Virus record (IMG/VR): IMGVR_UViG_3300025112_000036
Span: 1-44,063 of that record
From: a virus
Reading direction: 5' to 3' (one strand)
DNA length: 44,063 bases
The translations under genes and the position numbers were made by a program. The notes beneath the pieces were generated by a model. It did no database searches. It was not told the DNA's origin and was given only the letters and a program-made list of their open reading frames with translations. Positions 40,505 through 44,063 of this stretch are shown here, one piece after another (positions within the stretch are counted from its first letter, which is position 1; every line of letters starts with the position of its first letter).

Positions 40505-42298
40505 GTGACCTTTGCTGAAGACCAGAACGTCTATACCGAGCGTCTCGGAGACTGGAAGACGCTCGATTACTTCGAAGACTGGGACTACGAGGAGCCTGCT
40601 CCAGACGTTCCCGACTGGGAACACTCCCAGTTCATGCAGGAGAGGCAAGCCCAGCTCCACATGACCTGCTCGCAGTTCGTCGAGAACTCCGTGGTGATGC
40701 CGGACCCGCGCACACGGAAGCTCGAGCCCTTCTCCTTCGACGAGCGGAGGTACCTGCGGAGGATCTACGACACCAACCACCGTCGTGTCCTCATCATGGC
40801 GGGACGACAGGTGGAGAAGAGCTCCACCCTGAGCTTCCGCACCCTGGGAATGAGCTGCCTCATTCCCCACTTCAAGACCCTGTACGTCTCGCCCTCAGCG
40901 ATGCAGACGAAGCAGTTCTCGAAGGACAGGCTGAAGGAGACACTCGAGACCTGCCCAGTCGTGCGGACCTGGTTCCCGCCCCACATGACGGACAACGTCT
41001 TCGAGAAGAAGGCCATCAACCGGAGCAACATCCTGCTCCGCTACGCCTTTCTCAACGCTGACCGTTGCCGGGGTATCTCGGCCGACATGATCCTCCTGGA
41101 CGAGATCCAGGACTTCCTCCTGGACAACATTCCGGTCATCGAGGAAGCAGCCTCTCACTCCCCCTACCGGTACTTCGTCTACTCAGGCACGCCGAAGTCG
41201 CTCGACAACCCCATCGAACACCTGTGGTCCAACTCCAGTACCCAGAACGAGTGGGCGGTCCCCTGTAGGCGGCACGGCACTCCCAAGGTCTCCAGCACCT
41301 GGCACTGGAACATCCTCGGAGAGAACAGCATCGGGAGGAAGGGAATCATCTGCGACAAGTGCGGTGGACCCATCCACCCGAACGACCCAGATGCCCAGTG
41401 GGTGCGGACAGGCTCCCCGGACCCGGACCTCAGTGTCTTCGAGGGCTACCGCATTCCGCAGCTGATGGTGCCCTGGATCTACGGGGACCCGGAGAAGTGG
41501 AAGGACTTCCTCTCCAAGTACAACGACTACCCCCGTCCCCGCTTCTTCAACGAGTGTCTGGGTCAGTCCTTCGACAGTGGACAGCGTCCCCTGTCTCGTA
41601 AGGACATCCAGGACAACTGCGACCCAGAGATGTTGCTGGACCCGGAAGGGGTAAAACTTTGGCGTTCCAAGCTGTCAGGAGTCCCGCTTTACGGAGGGAT
41701 CGACTGGGGGCAAGATTCCTCGAGCTCGTACACCGTCTTCTTTGTGGGCGGGTACATGCAGGGAATCTTCCGGTGGTTCTTCTGTCACCGCTTTGCAGGA
41801 GCGGAGTCGGAGCCCAAGGCACAGATGGCCAAGATCTGCCGCATCATCGACACCTTCAGCATCCAGCGCGTCGGGGTCGACCATGGTGGTGGCTACTGGC
41901 CCAACGATGAGCTCATGCGGAAGTACGGCTCGCAGCGCATCGTGCGCTTCCAGTACTCCCAGCCCAACGTCTTCATGCGGTGGGACGACAACCTTGGTCG
42001 GTACTTGGTTCACCGCTCCGAGGTGATGAGCGCCATCTTCAACGCCATCAAGCGGCGGACGGTGATGAGGTTCCCTGCCTGGAAGCACTTTGCCCAGCCC
42101 TACGCCGGCGACATGCTCTCCATCTTCTCGGAGTACAACGAGCGGATGCACATGACGCAGTACAAGAAGTCGCCCAACAACACCGACGACTCTTTCCACT
42201 CCATGCTGCTGGGCTTCCTGGTGTCGATGATCGACCAGCCCCGACCAGACATCTTCGTTCCCAGTGCCCGGATCGACCAGCAGCTGAGTAACGCCTAA
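40505..42298 (+). CDS. terL: Large terminase subunit (DNA-packaging ATPase/nuclease)
   Basis: 597 residues. It drives DNA into the prohead and cuts the concatemer. Walker A is GRQVEKSS (residues 100-107; the usual second Gly is replaced by Glu, Lys-Ser kept). Walker B is MILLDEIQD (Glu200). The coupling-motif region reads YSGTPKS. A CRRHG...CDKCGG zinc-like insertion lies between ATPase and nuclease. The RNase H-like nuclease has YGGIDWGQD, GVDHGGGYWP and a late DDSFHSMLLG. The start is GTG at 40505-40507 with AGGT seven bases upstream. It is transcribed alone, divergent from the RNase HII group and followed by a hairpin. No small terminase was recognised nearby. Confidence 0.9.
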   Translation: MTFAEDQNVYTERLGDWKTLDYFEDWDYEEPAPDVPDWEHSQFMQERQAQLHMTCSQFVENSVVMPDPRTRKLEPFSFDERRYLRRIYDTNHRRVLIMAGRQVEKSSTLSFRTLGMSCLIPHFKTLYVSPSAMQTKQFSKDRLKETLETCPVVRTWFPPHMTDNVFEKKAINRSNILLRYAFLNADRCRGISADMILLDEIQDFLLDNIPVIEEAASHSPYRYFVYSGTPKSLDNPIEHLWSNSSTQNEWAVPCRRHGTPKVSSTWHWNILGENSIGRKGIICDKCGGPIHPNDPDAQWVRTGSPDPDLSVFEGYRIPQLMVPWIYGDPEKWKDFLSKYNDYPRPRFFNECLGQSFDSGQRPLSRKDIQDNCDPEMLLDPEGVKLWRSKLSGVPLYGGIDWGQDSSSSYTVFFVGGYMQGIFRWFFCHRFAGAESEPKAQMAKICRIIDTFSIQRVGVDHGGGYWPNDELMRKYGSQRIVRFQYSQPNVFMRWDDNLGRYLVHRSEVMSAIFNAIKRRTVMRFPAWKHFAQPYAGDMLSIFSEYNERMHMTQYKKSPNNTDDSFHSMLLGFLVSMIDQPRPDIFVPSARIDQQLSNA

Positions 42299-42303
42299 GA
42301 GAA

Positions 42304-42327
42304 CAGCCCACCTTGTAGGGTGGACTG
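42304..42327. terminator. Terminator-like hairpin between convergent genes
   Basis: CAG-C-CCACC, loop of six, GGTGG-A-CTG, a stem of 8 pairs with one mismatch, followed on the plus side by TCTCTC. It lies six bases after the terminase stop and before the end of the minus-strand gene at 42351. Confidence 0.5.
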
Positions 42328-42350
42328 TCTCTCGGCCGAAGCCACCAGCG

Positions 42351-42797
42351 TCAGCTGGCGGCCGCATCGGCCGCGGCCTCCTTGACGGCCTTGGCCGCCG
42401 CCGCCTTGACGGCCGCCTCTGGATCCCAATCAGCCTTGGCCGCCTGGACGGCCCTGGCCTCCGCCGCCTCCTCGCCCTTCGATCGGACCTCCTTGGCCCG
42501 ATCGGCCCAGCGACTCTGGGCCGCGGCCGCGCGGGCGTCCAGGACCTCGGCGTCCTGGGTGAGCCAGAAGACGCCCTCCACAGTACAGGCGACGCCGACG
42601 GCCACTCCCGCCTTGACCGGGACCGACGCGACAATGGGATTGCCGCGGACGGCCATCCCCAAGGCCGGCAGGCCCTGGTCGAGGGCTGTGTAGGTGACGA
42701 CGCCAACGGCGACGGGGCGACCGAGGTCGCCGAGGCCCCGGTGGGTGATGGCGTCGGCACGGGACATGAAGTTCTTGAGACCCATGAGGTTCTCCAT
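42351..42797 (-). CDS. Hypothetical membrane protein with Ala-rich helical tail
   Basis: 148 residues, not recognised. Two hydrophobic segments (PVAVGVVTYTALDQGLPALGM and VPVKAGVAVGVACTVEGVFWL) are followed by a charged and then alanine-rich helix (AAVKAAAAKAVKEAAADAAAS). The two-span plus charged tail layout resembles holins only in outline. The start ATG has no Shine-Dalgarno site and is preceded by a (CAA)5 run, an unstructured leader unlike other genes here. Confidence 0.65.
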   Translation of the reverse strand: MENLMGLKNFMSRADAITHRGLGDLGRPVAVGVVTYTALDQGLPALGMAVRGNPIVASVPVKAGVAVGVACTVEGVFWLTQDAEVLDARAAAAQSRWADRAKEVRSKGEEAAEARAVQAAKADWDPEAAVKAAAAKAVKEAAADAAAS

Positions 42798-42829
42798 TGT
42801 TGTTGTTGTTGGGTGCTTCGGTTTCCCTG

Positions 42830-42855
42830 GGCACTACTCTTATGGCGGTAGTGCC
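42830..42855. promoter_or_regulatory. Inverted repeat framing a CATAAG motif (candidate promoter-operator)
   Basis: GGCACTAC and GTAGTGCC (8-bp arms) enclose ten bases that contain CTTATG (CATAAG on the minus strand, 42839-42844). A repressor dimer bound here would cover the motif. It lies about 33 bases upstream of the gene starting at 42797. Confidence 0.5.
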
Positions 42856-42874
42856 TCCGCTTTTTGCAGCTTTT

Positions 42875-42892
42875 GGGGCCCCTTGGGGCCCC
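42875..42892. repeat. Double GGGGCCCC palindrome
   Basis: Two GGGGCCCC copies are separated by TT, able to form a 7-bp hairpin with a 4-base loop, just after the stop of the minus-strand coiled-coil gene. It may end its transcription, but on that strand A-rich rather than U-rich sequence follows. Confidence 0.5.
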
Positions 42893-42900
42893 TTCTGAGG

Positions 42901-43494
42901 CTACACAGCCCCGTAGAGCACTGCCCCGACGGTGAAAGCAGCCGTCAGGCCCTTTCCACTGATCTCCAGGGCCTTTCCCGTGAGGGCGTTGGTCCCGTGC
43001 ACGGCTCCGGCGTAGGCCAGCATCGTCCCCGCTCCGCAGAGGAGGGTGCCCACCTGCAGCCCCTTCTCTTCGCTGACATCCATGAAGCTGCTCCGACGAC
43101 CGCGCAGGTGTGCAGCGTCCAGCTGGGCACGGAGGTCCTCCATCCCCGCGTTGAGGGTGTCGATCTTCTCCTCCAACTCCTGGAGGTACTCGATGACCTG
43201 CGCCGCCTCTTCGCTCTCCGTCCTGGCGGCCTTCATCGTTCCCTTGAGTCCTGCGATCTGCCGCTTCTGGTGAGCCAGCAGGTCGGAGAGGGCAGCGAGC
43301 TCCTTGGGGTCAACTTGCTGCGAGCGCAGCACCTTCAGCTCCTCGGCGAAGCCCGCGAAGTTGTCCTTCATGTTCTGCTCGAGGGCCGCCAGCTTGTCTG
43401 CAGGTGCCTTCCGCTTCGGAGCCTTCCGCTTCGATGCGGCCTTGATCTTGGCAGCATTCTCGGCGAGCTCTTCAGCCACGTTGGTCGAGGGCAT
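42901..43494 (-). CDS. Coiled-coil protein with C-terminal membrane segments
   Basis: 197 residues, not recognised. The N-terminus is basic and Ala/Lys-rich (AAKIKAASKRKAPKRKAPADK). A long heptad-type helix follows from about residue 35 to 130 (LAALEQNMKDNFAGFAEELKVL ... VIEYLQELEEKIDTLNAGMEDL). Two hydrophobic segments lie near the end (GTLLCGAGTMLAYAGAVHG and LTAAFTVGAVLYGAV). GGAG lies before the ATG. The layout suits a structural or membrane-anchoring protein; no family is assigned. Confidence 0.68.
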   Translation of the reverse strand: MPSTNVAEELAENAAKIKAASKRKAPKRKAPADKLAALEQNMKDNFAGFAEELKVLRSQQVDPKELAALSDLLAHQKRQIAGLKGTMKAARTESEEAAQVIEYLQELEEKIDTLNAGMEDLRAQLDAAHLRGRRSSFMDVSEEKGLQVGTLLCGAGTMLAYAGAVHGTNALTGKALEISGKGLTAAFTVGAVLYGAV

Positions 43495-43523
43495 GGAATC
43501 TCCTGGTTGTTGGTTCCAGAAGA

Positions 43524-43529
43524 CTTATG
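43524..43529 (-). promoter_or_regulatory. CATAAG promoter-like motif upstream of the coiled-coil gene
   Basis: Context is TCCGGCATAAGTCT on the minus strand, 30 bases upstream of the ATG at 43494. The leader contains CAACAACC followed by GGAG. Confidence 0.45.
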
Positions 43530-43535
43530 CCGGAA

Positions 43536-44033
43536 CTACCTGCCTTTCCGCAGGACCTGTTTCAGGACATCCACAGCAGAAGAATCCAAGGCCCCAAGGC
43601 GTACCAGGGACGCGTCCATGTCCAAGCTGTAGAGGTCGGAGTAGCAGACAGCCGAGACACGGAGTCGTCGTCGTCCCTCCGCAAGTTCTCGATGAAGGTC
43701 CTGCATCTCCAGGCTTGTGGAGTAACGGTCGTTGCCTACAAGGCTGGCAGTCATCGCCATGCAGAGGCGCAGATAGGGCACCCAGGGCTTCGGATCTTCA
43801 GTCGCCTCTCGGAGTGTCTTGAAGTCTTCTTCGGAGATGCGAAGGAAGACCTGTACCCAGTTCTGGATCTCTGCCGGGTCCCAGGAGGCAAGCTGCAGCT
43901 GCCCAAGACAGGCCCTGTGCAGGTCCTTGGCGTAGGACAGCCCCATCCCCAGGGGTTCGGACTTCGCATCCAGCATCCGCAGGACCACCTGCATCTGCCC
44001 TTCTAGCTTCGTGATGCGCGCACGAGCACGCAT
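43536..44033 (-). CDS. Hypothetical helical protein, possibly continuing beyond the window
   Basis: 165 residues from the ATG at 44031-44033, not recognised. The frame is open to the window edge (upstream residues ...LTRKEF look protein-like), so the true start may lie outside; AAGGAG lies only three bases before this ATG. The protein is helical with Leu and Arg throughout (LREATEDPKPWVPYLRLCMAMTASL, MQDLHRELAEGRRRL). No zinc or membrane motif is seen. Confidence 0.62.
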   Translation of the reverse strand: MRARARITKLEGQMQVVLRMLDAKSEPLGMGLSYAKDLHRACLGQLQLASWDPAEIQNWVQVFLRISEEDFKTLREATEDPKPWVPYLRLCMAMTASLVGNDRYSTSLEMQDLHRELAEGRRRLRVSAVCYSDLYSLDMDASLVRLGALDSSAVDVLKQVLRKGR

Positions 44034-44063
44034 GAACTCCTTCCGGGTGAGGCGGGAGCCCTC

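Noticed and set aside
42875-42892. GGGGCCCC pair as a clear intrinsic terminator
   Set aside because: The palindrome is real, but on the strand of the preceding gene it is followed by A-rich, not U-rich, sequence, so it is listed only as a repeat.

Overview
This window looks like a stretch of a large, GC-rich (roughly 60% or more by eye) genome of a tailed double-stranded DNA phage (Caudoviricetes). The evidence is a large terminase, a portal protein, a gpV-like tail spike and a phage-type replication set, packed in overlapping genes (many ATGA or TGATG junctions) with strong Shine-Dalgarno sites. No integrase, host gene or tRNA was recognised. The host cannot be named from the sequence.

Layout. 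(1) 1-18063, minus strand: replication, recombination and repair. In transcription order: a Cys-rich protein, an SF2 helicase, family-4 uracil-DNA glycosylase, a DnaB-type helicase carrying an intein, a DnaG-type primase, a zinc-ribbon protein that might bind ssDNA, a family-A DNA polymerase, small unknown genes, a MazG-like protein, an HU-like protein, a RecA/UvsX-like recombinase, a PD-(D/E)XK resolvase-like protein and a Cas4/RecB-like nuclease cut by the window edge. (2) 18141-38513, plus strand: virion genes, including portal, a 2091-residue single-chain RNA polymerase, a glycine/alanine-rich membrane-active protein, a tail-spike/baseplate gpV-like protein and several unknown proteins. 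A small inverted island of three minus-strand genes sits at 23470-24069. (3) 38483-40431, minus strand: RNase HII and two unknown genes. (4) 40505-42298, plus strand: large terminase. (5) 42351 to the edge, minus strand: coiled-coil and membrane proteins.

Two things stand out. The first is the DNA polymerase gene. It is broken by a naturally split intein (N half ending in TGA, C half restarting at an overlapping ATG with its own AAGGAGG). Six codons further on it is broken by a group I intron with a LAGLIDADG endonuclease gene. Fifty-six codons further on it has a second, contiguous intein inside motif A. Removing all three restores a canonical polymerase sequence exactly. A fourth element, another intein, sits in the P-loop of the DnaB-type helicase. 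The second is a fused beta-beta' RNA polymerase with intact bacterial catalytic motifs (DFDGD, bridge helix, trigger loop, four-Cys zinc site). It lies among virion genes and is translationally coupled to a membrane-active protein, which suggests a virion-packaged polymerase.

A CATAAG hexamer recurs in the gaps upstream of minus-strand genes and may mark phage promoters. Non-coding stretches are short. The only non-coding block of any size is the group I intron, and most of that is its endonuclease gene.
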